Source: Amaurobius ferox (taxonomy: Eukaryota; Arthropoda; Arachnida; Araneae; Amaurobiidae). Taken from it: DNA of 64,000 nucleotides. The notes beneath the pieces are model-generated. The model searched no databases. It was not told where the DNA came from and saw only the letters and a list, made by a program, of their open reading frames with translations. Below are positions 11,411 to 22,451 of the stretch, piece after piece. Position numbers and translations under genes: made by a program. The DNA lies in the NCBI GenBank assembly GCA_951213105.1, contig OX578144.1, forward strand, positions 80,029,801-80,093,800. Direction: 5' to 3'. Position 1 is the stretch's first letter. The number at the start of each line of letters is the position of its first letter.

Positions 11411-12110
11411 AGTTTCGGGAAAACCGGAGGTGACATCTTCAAAATCGGAAGTGGAAATCCTTAGTGAACCCCCAACCCCCTCCGAAATTCGATACTGAAT
11501 CCATATTAGTCATCAACTAAACTCTTATCAATAGTCAATCCTGAAAAATAGTAATGTTTTAAGGGGAGCTTTTGAAGCGGAAGCTGAAATTCTTAGTGTA
11601 CCTCCTACCTTCTATGAAATTTAATCCTAAATCCATATCAGCTGTCATCTAAGCTATTTCTCGCTGAACCCGAAAAATAAATGCTGCAAGGAAAATGTAC
11701 ATTTTTAAATCAAAAGTGACATTTCCAGAACCGGAAGTGGAAATCCTTAGGGTAACCTCAGTGAACCACCCTACGGTGGTTCACTGAGGTCACCTAAGGA
11801 CCACCTAAGGTCACCTAAGGACCACCCTACGGTGGTTTACTAAGATGCTAAATCCATAAATTTTGATAATCTCCTCCAGAATTGGTTCTGAATTATATCA
11901 GCTATCATTTAAGCTCTATTTATGATCAATGTTGAAAAATGAAAGGAAAATGAAAACTTTTGAACCGGAAATAGAAAAAGAACCGAAAGTGGAAATCCTT
12001 AGTGAAGGATCCCCCAACCTCCTTCGAAATTTGATGCTGAATCCATGCCAGTCATCTTCTAAGATCTATAGTATATCCTGATAAATAAATGCTTAAAACA
12101 AAATTGGTAG
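11411..12110. repeat. Degenerate tandem array, about 150-bp period
   Basis: The block GGAAATCCTTAGTG recurs, in variant form, at about 11450, 11587, 11740 and 11990. Each is followed by a C-rich stretch, a GAATCCATATCAG-like segment, an AAGCTATT-like segment and CTGAAAAAT with a purine-rich end (AAGGAAAATG). I count four to five diverged units. A perfect hairpin interrupts the array at 11756-11789. Confidence 0.7.
11756..11789. repeat. Perfect 15-bp-arm hairpin
   Basis: The arms CCTCAGTGAACCACC and GGTGGTTCACTGAGG are exact complements around a 4-base CTAC loop. CCACCCTACGGTGG repeats the hairpin tip at 11822-11835, and CACCTAAGG is repeated three times between them, so local duplication of the hairpin tip is likely. 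Confidence 0.9.
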
Positions 12111-13675
12111 AAACATAGCTCGCAAATGTGATTGCCATCAAGAAAAAGTAAGGGAATTTTGATATCTTTTACCTTCAATTTTATGCTGTTTTATCAAAAA
12201 GCTTTTTTTTTTCTATCCACAAATATTTTTTCATCAGTTTAGCGTATTATTGTAATAAGCCTAGAGATTTAAAACTACTAACGGTATTACAGTTGTCAAC
12301 TTTTAATTTATCAATAACTCTGATAGACATAGTTAATTGGAAAATTCGTCCACGGATATTTGAAGTGATAAAATATTAGGCTTTTCCGAGCCTAAAATGT
12401 GGTCTTAACCTTAACATCAAAGGAGAAACCAAAATTTCAGAATTCCTGGACTTGTAGTTAAAAAAATGCCAACAGCGTCAAGTGCCAACAGCGTCAAAAA
12501 ATGCCAACAGCGTATAGTTGAGTCACTGGCTCCCATTTCTACGCCTGCAATATGCGCTTGAATCCTAGACCACTCTCAGTAACCTTGATCATGCCTCATT
12601 AACTTCTGGACACTATGATGCTGTCGGTGCCTCCCTAACTTCCGGTTCAGAAACAGGGTAAATCTTCAGAACATTAATGCGTTTCTTTTTGCCCATTAAA
12701 TTTTCAGGAATCCACTACTTCACCAACCACTGAAACAGTGGTTTGATGCGTAAACCCATAATTGCCCGCAGTACAACACGAGATCCCCCCATGTCCGGAC
12801 AAAATGGTTTTCCAACCATTATCCGACCCATTCATCCATTTACTCCACAGTTGGAACAGGTGGCTTTCGCACCTCCACGTAGTAAAAATTTCTTACTACT
12901 TTCTCCCCTGGGCCATTGATATGGGCGTGGGCGTAGCTGAGCACGAAGTGGCAAGTCACGTGCCCCTGTTTTGTTTTTTCTACACGAAAATGCCACTGCC
13001 CTCGAAATTAGAACCGGGGATTTATGGTGGCTAGGTGGCTGTTTTTGTAAAGCGGGTGTGGATCTTTCAAGTACATTCGAGCTAAAGGTATTATAAAGAG
13101 AAAATATCAGGAAACAGTTATAATGTTTTTGAGCTGTATCGCAGTGTTCATCTGATTTCGTGAGGGATAAATAGGAGAAAGAGAATCCCCCTTTCGACAA
13201 TTGAATTTTATCATATACGCATGCTTTAAATTTCTTTTGCTCTTTTATGCATAGATTTATTCAGGTTTAGAACATATTATATACTTATTTAAAAGTGAGA
13301 TCCATATTAACGACAAAACTTAAAAGCTGATCTTGTTGAACTCTAGTTAGTTCGACTAGGTAACGTTGCGTTAGTATCTTGGGAAATGAAAAGGTCAATG
13401 TCCTTGTTTGAACTCAAAAAAAGTACTCTGCTGCTGAGGAACTACAAGACTTGTCTTCGAATCTTGTGGACAGAAAAGTGGCGTCACGTTATAGAGGCTA
13501 TAGTCCAGATTCCCACAGTGAAGAAAGATGCCATAAGTTGACACCAATCCTTGCAAAATTATAACAGTTAACCCCCAGGTAAAGCTCCTGATATTTCTAT
13601 AGATAGCCCTCCCACAAAATTTAGTCCTGTACGAGACTTTACAAAATATACAACTTAATAAGACTTAAAATATTA
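12111..13675. other. Spacer with a slightly GC-richer centre
   Basis: ATGCCAACAGCGT-type repeats occur at about 12465-12510. The stretch 12760-13050 is richer in GC and open in two antiparallel frames (90 and 122 residues) but shows no recognisable domain. No gene is claimed. Confidence 0.3.
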
Positions 13676-14900
13676 AAAAAAAATCTGATGTGGGCAGCAC
13701 ATGACTTTCCTTATATAATGGCAATGAATTTACTACTTTTACAGTAAAAAAATAAATAAATTATTTTTATAGTAGTTATTAATATTCTTTCCAAGATATT
13801 GAATCTTCGTCAATGGGTCTTCTTTCTTCTTCGACCCAGACCGTCCGACCTACCAGAAAGGTGTAAGGTATCTGTTTGGACGGCCAGGAAGTGCCACCCA
13901 ATTTAGACCGGAACCCAGTGGGGGAGGCGTTCACAGGGACCGTACCCTCCTTCCCCTACCACCAACCTCTCGGAAGGACTTACGGACCCACATGTTTAAC
14001 GTGATCGTACTCCGCGTGAACACGGCGGCAGTTTGGGCAGTGGCTGGAATCGAACCCGGGCCTACCGCGTGCAACTCCAGCGCGCTAACTACAGGGCTAC
14101 CGCACCCATTTCGCCAATGAGTCATCATTTTCCATGTCGTCATTGATTTAGCGTCATTTTTATCCATTTGGCGAGTTTTTCGTTAATTTAGAAACATTTA
14201 AAAATGTCGCCAAGTTGGCGACATTCCACCAAATTCGTCGTCAAAATCTCACCAAGCGTTATGGACGAAGAAATAAGTTATTCTTACAGCAGATAAATGA
14301 CTATTGGCGTTCAAATACAAAAGTATTACTCAAAGTTTCTTTTTTTATGAATGGAACGAACTAGATCCACGAGAATGATGTCACCCAATTTATCGCATGG
14401 TATTACATATGAAAAGTGAACATGTTTCTCAATAGGAATTTTATTTTTATTTTATATGACTTTTTGATAATTTTTTGAAAAATGTGCAATATCTCGAGAA
14501 CGGTTCATGTTAGCGTTCTAAAATTTATGTCAATCGTTTTCTAATGAAAAATTACATAAGAAATGTTTATTTGCGTAACTTTATTAGCGGTTTTGATTTC
14601 TTGACGACTTTTTCAAATTTTCATTCGAAAATTTAGGGAAGCTCTGAACATTCGATTGCGTATAAAAACAATAGGCTTCCAGAGTTTACGGATTGTGATT
14701 TTTGTACCAAATTTCGTTCGAATCGGTCCATTCGTTCGTCAGTTATCGTCTCCACAGACTCACTGACACACATCACTTCAAAAATGTTTGATTCGTGTTC
14801 AGGGATGCTTGAAACGTGCTCTCCCGTCGAAAACTCGAATTCGAATTTTCGACCCCCGTCACAATACTTTCCTTATACATTATGTATATAAGGAAAGTAA
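13676..14900 (-). mobile_element. Family 1a hairpin-headed repeat, copy 2, with nested SINE
   Basis: Reads on the minus strand from the hairpin near 14868-14900 (ACTTTCCTTAT and complement) to the conserved end AATCTGATGTGGGCAGCACA at 13680. The TG tract of other copies is reduced to a few CA units near 14760. The element is interrupted at 13821-14109 by a minus-strand SINE. Sequence on both sides of the SINE continues the copy 1 consensus, so the SINE came second. Confidence 0.8.
13821..14109 (-). mobile_element. tRNA-derived SINE nested in family 1 copy 2
   Basis: On the minus strand it starts GGTGCGGTAGCCCTGTAG (A-box-like) with GGGTTCGATTCCAGCC as B box, followed by a long conserved body and an AGACCGTCCGACC-type tail (plus-strand reading). 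The flanks TTCGTCAATGGGTCT (13806-13820) and TTCGCCAATGAGTCA (14110-14124) match at 12 of 15 and mark the target-site duplication. The body is conserved with the copies at 17038, 36956 and 62269. Confidence 0.88.
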
Positions 14901-14940
14901 TAACACCTGGTAAACGCCGTCAAAACTCAATTGATATATA

Positions 14941-15003
14941 GACCTAAAACTTTGTAGACCTTTGTAGACCTAAAACTTTGTAGACCTTTGTAGACCTAAA
15001 ACT
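14941..15003. repeat. 26-bp minisatellite, 2.4 copies
   Basis: The unit GACCTAAAACTTTGTA plus GACCTTTGTA starts at 14941, 14967 and 14993. Copies are identical. Confidence 0.92.
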
Positions 15004-16292
15004 GCCAGCTGTCAGAACTTACTCAAAGGAAGAGTAAGGGAGACTTGTCAGTTGTTAGACATGCAATTTTTTTTTACAGCTACATTATGATTACTACTGA
15101 TATAGAATAGTCAAGGGTAGGGGGTATTTGGGTGTGTGCACATACACATTTTTTTTCTTTTTACCTGATCTGTCAATTTTAGGTATAATACACACGACAT
15201 AAGACACATAAAGTATATAGTACAACCCGGTTATAACGAGCACAGCAAGCGTTTAACCAAATTTCGGATTTAACGAGCAAATTACGGACTTTTAATTTGT
15301 ACAATGCTAATTTAAGTGTAATTTGCTCATTTTTTATGAACAAAATTATTTGTTTCCTAATTTAAACGAGCATGCAAAATAGTAAAACTAAATAAAATCT
15401 GTAAAAAATGATAAAAATCAGAGAAAAAGAAATAAAATATTCACCTCGATAATAAATGGATTTTCAGAGGCTGTTTGTTCACACACTTTTAAAACAATTT
15501 TAATGTAAAAAATGAAAACATTTAAATTAATTAAAAAAATTATCTGGCAACTGTACATATTTCATAAAAGCTTAATTATCGTTTGCTGAAGTTAAATTTT
15601 GTCTATTTCTTTTGTCTTTGGATTGAAGGCTACGTTTTTGCTTCTTGCGAAGAGAAATGCTCTTATTCTGTAATTAAAATATGCTGTGAAAACCATGAAA
15701 TGCACATTTCTAAATACAAAATAAGCAATAGTATTAATAATAAAGAGGAAAAGCGCCATTGTTTTTAACCGGAGAAGAACGAAGAATGAACACCAAAAGA
15801 ATGTAAGTACATTTATGACTATTTCAAAAATAAAGTAAGTCACCTGTCTCAAAAGAAAATCCACCGACTCAATCATTGCAGTATTTTTAAATATCCCTAT
15901 AGCGACTGTAATTAAGATAATAAATAAGGACTTAAATCTTTAAAAAAAAAAAAAAACTAAAATGCATAATGCCTTGCTAAAACATATGCCGAGCGCAGAA
16001 CACGCTGTAGAATTCTATGAAAATAAATAGAAATATATTGTGACAAATGATGAATCTATTTAAATGACTGTAACCCAAAAAGATCGACTTACTATCGCAA
16101 ATGAGAAGAAAAAGATCTAAAACTTATTTCCAAGAAGCAAAATAAAGTTTTAATAAAGGATTTATGATCTGGCGTTTCACACAACTGTCAATTAAAATTA
16201 AGAAAAGTTGAAAAAATGTCAAAATCAATTCAACATATTACATTGTTTTAACTCCTTTATTTAAAGAAAAAATATCATCCCTTTATCCATAG

Positions 16293-16626
16293 AGTCTTAA
16301 TAGACTAGAACTTCATCAGGATAAAGCTAGAAATCACACATCAAAATGTACCACCAAATTTCTTGAAAAAATGAAAAAATGTACAGGTTTTAAAGCTATA
16401 TATTTTGCTCATATTCTTTCAAAGTCTCCTAATGTATTATCAATGGATTATTGTGCTTTTGGATTGTTAAAAAGAGATGTTTCTAAACGCAGACCTCAAA
16501 CAATGGATGGACTATGAAAAACTGTGAAAGAGGAGCTCATTAATAAGAAAGCTCTCTTATATTGGAAATCAAGATGTAGACTGATATTCTAAAGAAAAAG
16601 CCATCAGATAGAATATTTAAGAAATA
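16293..16626 (+). pseudogene. Mariner/pogo-type transposase C-terminal fragment (broken)
   Basis: One reading frame gives a series ending SPNVLSMDYCAFGLLKRD, then SKRRPQTMDGL, then LLYWKSRCRLIF. This resembles the C-terminal catalytic region of Tc1/mariner-like transposases, where a proline-rich SPDxxxxD motif carries the third acidic residue (here the D of MDYC) and is followed by a K-x(1,2)-RKPxTxDGLW block and a WKxRC segment. A TGA stop at 16515-16517 sits where W is expected, and another stop lies at 16590-16592. Upstream, the frame is closed by TAG at 16290. The N-terminal DNA-binding part and the first two acidic residues were not found. The element is inactive. Confidence 0.65.
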
Positions 16627-16917
16627 AATATTTTATTTTAAACCTTAATTATATTTATATTATATTCAATTTGCTCTAAAAATGAGTAAAAAGCTTCTTT
16701 AGAAATGGAAAAGAGTATATATGTTGAGGGGAGGCGGCATCAAAAGATATCAGCATCACATGCAGCGCTGCGAGCAAGGGAGTGCACCATCAGGTGCCGT
16801 ATCGATATAGAGGCGTCGCGGCGCTTCAATCGATACAGCATATAGGAAAAGAGGTGCAGTCAAATTTTCTTCATACCAGGCGCCAAATAGATTGGTGATC
16901 ACACACTCGGCTATGGT

Positions 16918-17301
16918 GAGCCAACGGCCCTACCGTGCTGAAAACACCGGTTCTCGTTAGATCACCGAAGTCAAGCAGCATCGGGCGCGGTTAGTACTTG
17001 AGTGGGTGACCACGTGGGAAACCGCGTGCTGTTGGCACATTTTCGGGCGCGGTAGCCCGGTGGTTTGCGCGCTAGATTTGCATGCTGCCACAACTGTCGC
17101 CGCGTTCATGCGGAGTGCGATCACGTTAAACATGTGGGTCCGTAAATCCTTCCGAGAGGTTGGTGATAGGGGAAGGAGGGTACGGTCCCTGTGGATTCCT
17201 CCCTCACTAGGTTCCGGTCTAAATTGGGTGGCACTTTCCGGCCGTCCAAACAGTTACCTTACGTCTTTCTGGTAGGTCGGACGGTCTGGGTCTCAACAAC
17301 A
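16918..17301 (+). mobile_element. 5S-tRNA compound SINE with 15-bp TSD
   Basis: The 15-mer ACACTCGGCTATGGT occurs at 16903-16917 and 17302-17316, exactly flanking the unit. The unit begins GAGCCAACGG (5S rRNA head, 16920-17036), then an 8-base spacer ACATTTTC, then a tRNA-derived head GGGCGCGGTAGCCCGGTGG (about 17045), the same body as the other SINE copies, and a tail ending CTCAACAACA. The B-box part of the tRNA head is partly deleted compared with the copies at 13821 and 62269. Because one TSD encloses both parts, the 5S and tRNA parts retrotransposed together. Transcription would have used the 5S internal promoter, the tRNA promoter, or both. Confidence 0.9.
16920..17036 (+). rRNA. 5S rRNA-derived sequence (SINE head, not a stand-alone gene)
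   Basis: Reads GCCAACGGCCCTACCGTGCT at its start, has GATCACCGAAGTCAAGCAGC and GGTTAGTACTTGAGTGGGTG in the interior and TGCTGTTGGC at the end, 117 nt against the usual 119-120. The internal control region is well preserved. It lacks the poly-T terminator of a 5S gene directly after it and runs straight into a tRNA-derived SINE inside one target-site duplication. I therefore call it a 5S-derived SINE head. Confidence 0.9.
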
Positions 17302-17668
17302 ACACTCGGCTATGGTAGCTGCAGAGTTGAAAATGAAGATATTGGGTAGAATTCCTATGAATGGTCTTGTAACAAGAAATGGGAACCATAATTCCAATGA
17401 AGGGAATATTTTCCAAAGAAAAGATGAGATAAGTATTTCTAGAATGCAGTATTTGAATTATCAACCTGAACAAAAATTTGTTCTTAGAGGAAGTATTTGG
17501 GGTTTTAGGCTGCTGTTGAAAGATACTTTTATGGTTGGTATGATTCTCTTGTGCCTTTGCACGCCCTCTTACTGACCACTCCTTAAATTATATACAGTTT
17601 CACTGTGAAAATTGGATTTAACGAGCATATTAGTAGACCCCTGATTGCTATAACCGGATTCTATTGTG

Positions 17669-18825
17669 TTTTGATTTTCACTAATCGTTGTGAAATGAAT
17701 TTATTCTCCTCATCGACATTAATACTAACATTTAATAGTAATAATTATTCCAAATTTGAGGAAATGTTCTAAACAAATAAAATATTTCTTGTTCTTTATA
17801 AATCAGTAATTAATATTCTCGCGTTTCCGTGGCGCTACTTTTAAATGTGTGATAAAACAATTTCCCTTTTTTCTCTTTAAACATCTAATATAACAAACTA
17901 GGGGGGGGGGCGCAAAATGTAATTTTGGACTTTTTTAAAACTTGTTTTAAAAGTCTTAATAGATGGTGTCAAAAGATGGAGCAACTTTTGAGAAATCAAG
18001 AAGAGGAATGGCAGCGGAAAACTTGTATGTGCCACTATTTTGCGAATCTCTGGACACCCATACTGACACATTCAGTCCAACCGTGCAGCCGGCTTCAAAT
18101 TGCATAAAGATTTGTTTGGTTGAAATCCCTCCCAAGTTTAACGTTTTTAAAACGACTCTGTTTGCTTTCGTCACATTTGAGCTTACTTAGAGCAAATATA
18201 ATTAGAGATTTTAGGCACCACACAGTGAGTGTATAAACACATATTAAAATTATTTCAGATAAAAAAAAAAATAACCATATTTATTAGAAAAGAAACGCGA
18301 AAACCCAACACTGAAAGCAATATTGTTATTCTAGCACTTTTGTAAAGTCATTCGTATGGAAATGAAAGTTGCAAAAACAAGATATTTCATCAATGCAGCA
18401 AAATGACCTGGTGGGCGATGTTATGTAACATTTTTCCTATACACTCAAGTCTGTTTTAATTGTATCACTTTAAACGAGTGATACCTATTAATCCAATTAC
18501 TTTTAATAAGGCTTGACATTAATGCCTCGAGGATGATAATATAGTGAACCAGAAAGGCTCACCAACTAACTGAGAACAAACAGCGTTGCTGCAACACCCT
18601 GATGCGTGGTTGCATATAATCTGTCTTTCGCGAGGCACCCAAAACGGGATTCCGATAAAACTTTCGTAACTGTTAGTTTATTTTTCAGAAAGCAGGAGAC
18701 TATTTAAAATATGCCGTGATGAAACCCATAGTTTATGAGATGGGTTTTTTTTATTAGCAACTACAAAGAATTACCCAGCGTTATTCGGGTTTTACATAAG
18801 AACTTTTTATTTGTTCAGCATTAAA
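17669..18825. other. Spacer, nothing recognised
   Basis: A G9-10 run lies at about 17901. Antiparallel frames around 17925-18190 (60-75 residues) have no recognisable domain. No repeat identified. Confidence 0.35.
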
Positions 18826-19140
18826 TCAAGCCCGATGTGTTTGGTTTTAACAAGCAAAATTTTTATGTTCCCGGGACTTAACGAGCATGTTGAACTAAAA
18901 CAGAATGATATGTCAAAAACTAAAATAAGAAATCAGCGCGAAAGATAAATTCCTTTCATGAATTGATTTAGAAGCAAAAAGCTAAGATGGACTGGGGGGG
19001 GGGGGGGGGGTCAGTCACATCAGAAGATCTAAGCATCAAACAGCCTGGTTAAAGGTTTCCCATCCACAAGATGGAAAGCACATCACATAAAACTTCGGAT
19101 ATGGTAGTTGCAGAGTTGAAAATAAAAGAATAGAGTTTGT
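18826..19140. mobile_element. Partial second copy of the pogo/mariner-like element
   Basis: GGGACTTAACGAGCATG at about 18875 resembles the subterminal TTTAACGAGCA motif of the 15215 element. GGATATGGTAGTTGCAGAGTTG at about 19094 resembles GGCTATGGTAGCTGCAGAGT at 17309. The order is the same with most of the interior missing, so this is probably an internally deleted copy. A run of 17 G lies near 18994. Confidence 0.45.
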
Positions 19141-20284
19141 GCGGTCTATATACACTTTAATTATTATTTCTCTCAGTTTCACTATAATTTATGTTTGACT
19201 TTATATTAACTTCTGACTGGTTCGGTTATGTAGACCAATCGCCGATCCAAGTAACATTCTGCGGTCCTGCATGGCGACAGGATAAGTTTCGCATCGTGGG
19301 GGAGAAAGTTAGTCTAGCTGAAATTCAGTCTGAGTAGAGGAGTCTTAGCGCACCAGTTGTGTTGAAAATTGGTAATTGAGTAGCTGGGTGCGTGCGAAGG
19401 GTGGAAAATGCATGACCGTGGAACAGATCACTGGTATTGATACAACTATGATTGTGAGGATCTAGTATCGCTAGTTTAGATGTCCTAAGAAGGAGTTGGG
19501 TATTTATTTCCACAACAAGCTGCTGTATTATTCTTGGGTGCACAAAAAATGTGTTAAGTTAACTTCCTTCATCAGTGTGTTATTGTCCCTTTTGTATCAA
19601 TTACTACAGTGGAACTACTTTAGCTAGCATATCTTAAGATTTACGCAGTAAAGGTTTCTAATCTTTACAATGACACCCGATCAGCTCCATCTGACCAACT
19701 GAATTAAAGACAGACACGCCCTTTACAAGTTCTGTAGATAGTAGTAAAAGAGATCATATGGAAATACATCTGAACCATATTCACCAGGAAAGCTTAAATA
19801 TAAAAGTGCTTAAAATTTGATATGCAAACAATGAACTTGAACCGGAATGTGTTTCGCGAAGAGATGCAAGAGGGAGTTTCTAGGTTGTGTGGGAGACAAT
19901 CACAGATTGCTGAACACTGTATTGTTTGTTTTGCATCACTTTTATAACACTCTGCCTTGTGATCCTCGTATTCCACCTCGGCGTCTTGACCATTTTTTAA
20001 AGTTTTGTTTTGCTGCGGAACGGATTCAGCAAGCCAGTGTCGACTTGGACCCTAAGAGCCCTCGTACGAAACAGGTCCTCGGGACTCCTGATGAACGAAA
20101 AAAGAGCATTTTATCGTTTACTTTATTTCACAATGTGAAAAAGAGCATGAAATCTATCGAATCTTTAGCCAGGGTACCGCTTTAGGTTAGAAGAGCGTTC
20201 CTTATGAACATACATAAATGAGGACCGGGGTCCCAGAACGCCAAGGGCCCTAGCGGGAAAAGACCGCGTTCTGCCTGATCCAAG
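19141..20284. other. Moderately GC-balanced stretch, no assured gene
   Basis: Positions 19240-19550 and 19840-20185 are less AT-rich than their surroundings. A 112-residue frame at 19847-20185 and a 72-residue minus-strand frame at 19325-19543 have no domain I recognise. A weak resemblance to a decayed retroelement protease at 19240-19550 is listed under findings. Confidence 0.25.
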
Positions 20285-20350
20285 CTGACACCTTAGAACA
20301 TCTGGATTTATCCATCTTGATGGATAAATCCAGATGTTGTAAGGTGTCAG
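20285..20350. repeat. 32-bp-arm hairpin (31 of 32 paired)
   Basis: The arms at 20285-20316 and 20319-20350 (starting CTGACACCTTAGAACATCTG) are complementary except at one position, with a 2-base loop. Weaker outer complementarity (TTATGA near 20201 and TCATAA near 20375; GGACC near 20222 and GGTCC near 20359) suggests the core of a foldback MITE about 180 bp long. Confidence 0.9.
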
Positions 20351-20655
20351 GTTAGTAGGTCCCGGATTATTCCTCATAAACGGGTAATACTGCATTTATT
20401 TGGGATAACAGTTTTATAAAACATCATAGTCCTGAAAATGCAAATAATGAAATTAAAAAAAAATTCAAGTTTTTTGAAATACTCCTCTACACTGCTCTAA
20501 AATTCCTGACACTTAAAAAAAATATATACCTATGTGTTACATCTGGTTAATATTCCACTAGCTATATCTCTTCCATATTTCAAAAAAGACACTTAGCTGC
20601 AGGAAAAGTTTCCAAAGGTCAGAGGAGTGCTCTACTGGGAAAAGAAGTCCTCAAC

Positions 20656-21495
20656 TACCACCTATGCATCTAAATCATCCTGTCACATATTCGACACACG
20701 ACTACTGCCGAATACTTATGGTGAGAAGGTATCTCCCGAAATCTAAAAGGTTTAAGGAAAGAAAGAAGACGCAATCCGGCAGGCAAATTCTTGTAGGGAG
20801 GTAGAGAGGGTTCTGGGGGACGAAATATTATACTTTTATTAAATAATCCGAAACGCAGTCACGTCAATTTCTCGCACTGGGGGCGATACGTAAAAGGGTT
20901 GCGATATTTATTTATATACTGTTTTATTTGGCAACGTATAAAAATAATTCAAATTATGACTGCATAGTTTTAATAATCCGAAACGCAGTCACGTCAATTT
21001 CTTGTTCTGGGGGCAATTCGTAAAGAGTTGCGATATTTACTTATATGCAGTTTTATTTGACAAAATATAAAAATAATTAAAATTATGACTGCATGTTTTT
21101 TTTAATAATCCGAAACACAGTCACGTCAATTTCGTGTTCTGGGGGCAATTCGTAAATAGTTGCGATATCTGCTTATATGCAGTTTAGTATGACAGCATAT
21201 AAAAATAATTCAAATTATGACTACATAGTTTTAATAATCCGAAACGCTGTGAAGTCAATTTCTTGTTCTGGGCCAATTCGTAAAGGGTTGTGATATTTAC
21301 TTATATGCAGTTTTATTTGACAAAATATAATAATAATTAAAATTATGACTGCATGTTATTTTTTTTAATAATCCGAAACACAGTCACGTCAATTTCGTGT
21401 TCTGGGGGCAATTCGTAATTAGTTGCGATATCTACTTATATGAAGTTTTGTTTGACAACATATAAAAATAATTCAAATTATGACTGCATAGCTTA
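20656..21495. repeat. Repeat block with a five-unit array of about 130 bp
   Basis: AATAATCCGAAACGCAGTCA or a close variant begins units at 20842, 20972, 21104, 21233 and 21367, spaced 129-134 bp. Each unit includes CAATTTCTTGTTCTGGGGGC, GCGATATTTACTTATATG and an AAATTATGACTGCAT end. The leader 20656-20840 (GCATCTAAATCATCCTGTCA onward) is repeated at 22452-22690 with a single array-like unit, so a two-part repeat exists in two copies and only the first has amplified. Confidence 0.9.
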
Positions 21496-22451
21496 TACAA
21501 ATATGTTGAAAGTCTTAATGGATATGATTTGCGTGGTAAATAAATGCATCAATCAATTAGATACTACACGAAAGGTGTGTAGAAGTCAAATACTGCTATG
21601 GTAGGTTAAGTAGGAGCGTGGGGTTTAAAAAGAACAGGTTTTATGTCAGTGGTTTTTATTATAATCGGGCTCAATTCGGAGTGCTAAGCCCGCTTACGAT
21701 TCAATCCGTGAATGATCTGGCTCAAACTATAGTTCACGAAAGCAGAACCATAATGGATATTAGATTTTATTAAATAGCAACAATATAATACAAAAAATTT
21801 ACCATAAGTTATTTTCTTAACAACAAATCTTTCTGAATGAAATAATTTCTGATAAATTTTGCATGACATAATTTTGAATTATTTGCCATTAAATAGTTTT
21901 ATGATAAATTTTTATGGAATAACTTTACAATTTTCCTAGTTTATTTTTTTAATTGGGTAATATAGCCAAAAATTTGTGTGAGGAAAGTTGACAATCGATA
22001 ATGTTTTAGCCACTGAAAGCACTGCCTTAAGATGCTCCCTCCCCCCCCCCCCCCTCACACAAGGTGGGGGCCCCTTGAAAGGGTTCTGAAAAATATTTAT
22101 TAATTATGTATAAGACATTTGAAATGGATTATATTTTTATCTTATGCGAAAGTGTTTAACGTGTAAGAGGCAAGTGTTTGTTCAAAATAGAATTTAAAAA
22201 AATGTATTTATAAAAATCAGAAACTGAAAAGTGTCCTAAGGTGCCCCACTCTTCTCTATTTAAACTTAAGTATTTTTTAAGTAATGCTACAATTGCTGGC
22301 TTTTTTCGTTTTGAAAGTAACGCGTCTGTCACAATGAAAAAAAAAGCAACCGTTACTTTTACTTAGTTACTATCCTTCGATATTCTTAAAAGACGTCCCT
22401 GCTTCCTGAAGTAAAGTTCTAAAAGACCTGGGAGAGTTCAATCGAATAGGA
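21496..22451. other. Spacer between the two repeat blocks
   Basis: AT-rich, with a C run near 22040. No gene recognised. Confidence 0.35.

Larger units (their letters stand above)
15215..17668. mobile_element. pogo/mariner-like DNA transposon remnant
   Basis: The left end reads AGTACAACCCGGTTATAACG (about 15219). The right end, read inward, is ACAATAGAATCCGGTTATAG (about 17668). CCGGTTATA is shared as a terminal inverted repeat, of the style found in Tc1-mariner/pogo elements, and GATTTAACGAGCA recurs just inside both ends. The interior holds a decayed transposase fragment (about 16293-16626) and a later SINE insertion (16918-17301). A second partial copy may lie at 18826-19140. The superfamily call rests on the transposase fragment and the termini by eye. 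Confidence 0.6.

Noticed and set aside
13931..14167. Host gene with a conserved protein segment
   Set aside because: The frame lies within the nested SINE and the family 1 repeat.
16920..17036. A functional 5S rRNA gene
   Set aside because: It is enclosed with a tRNA-derived SINE in one 15-bp target duplication and lacks a poly-T terminator at its end.
19847..20185. 112-residue frame as a host exon
   Set aside because: The composition is plausible, but there is no recognisable domain and no supporting exon structure.
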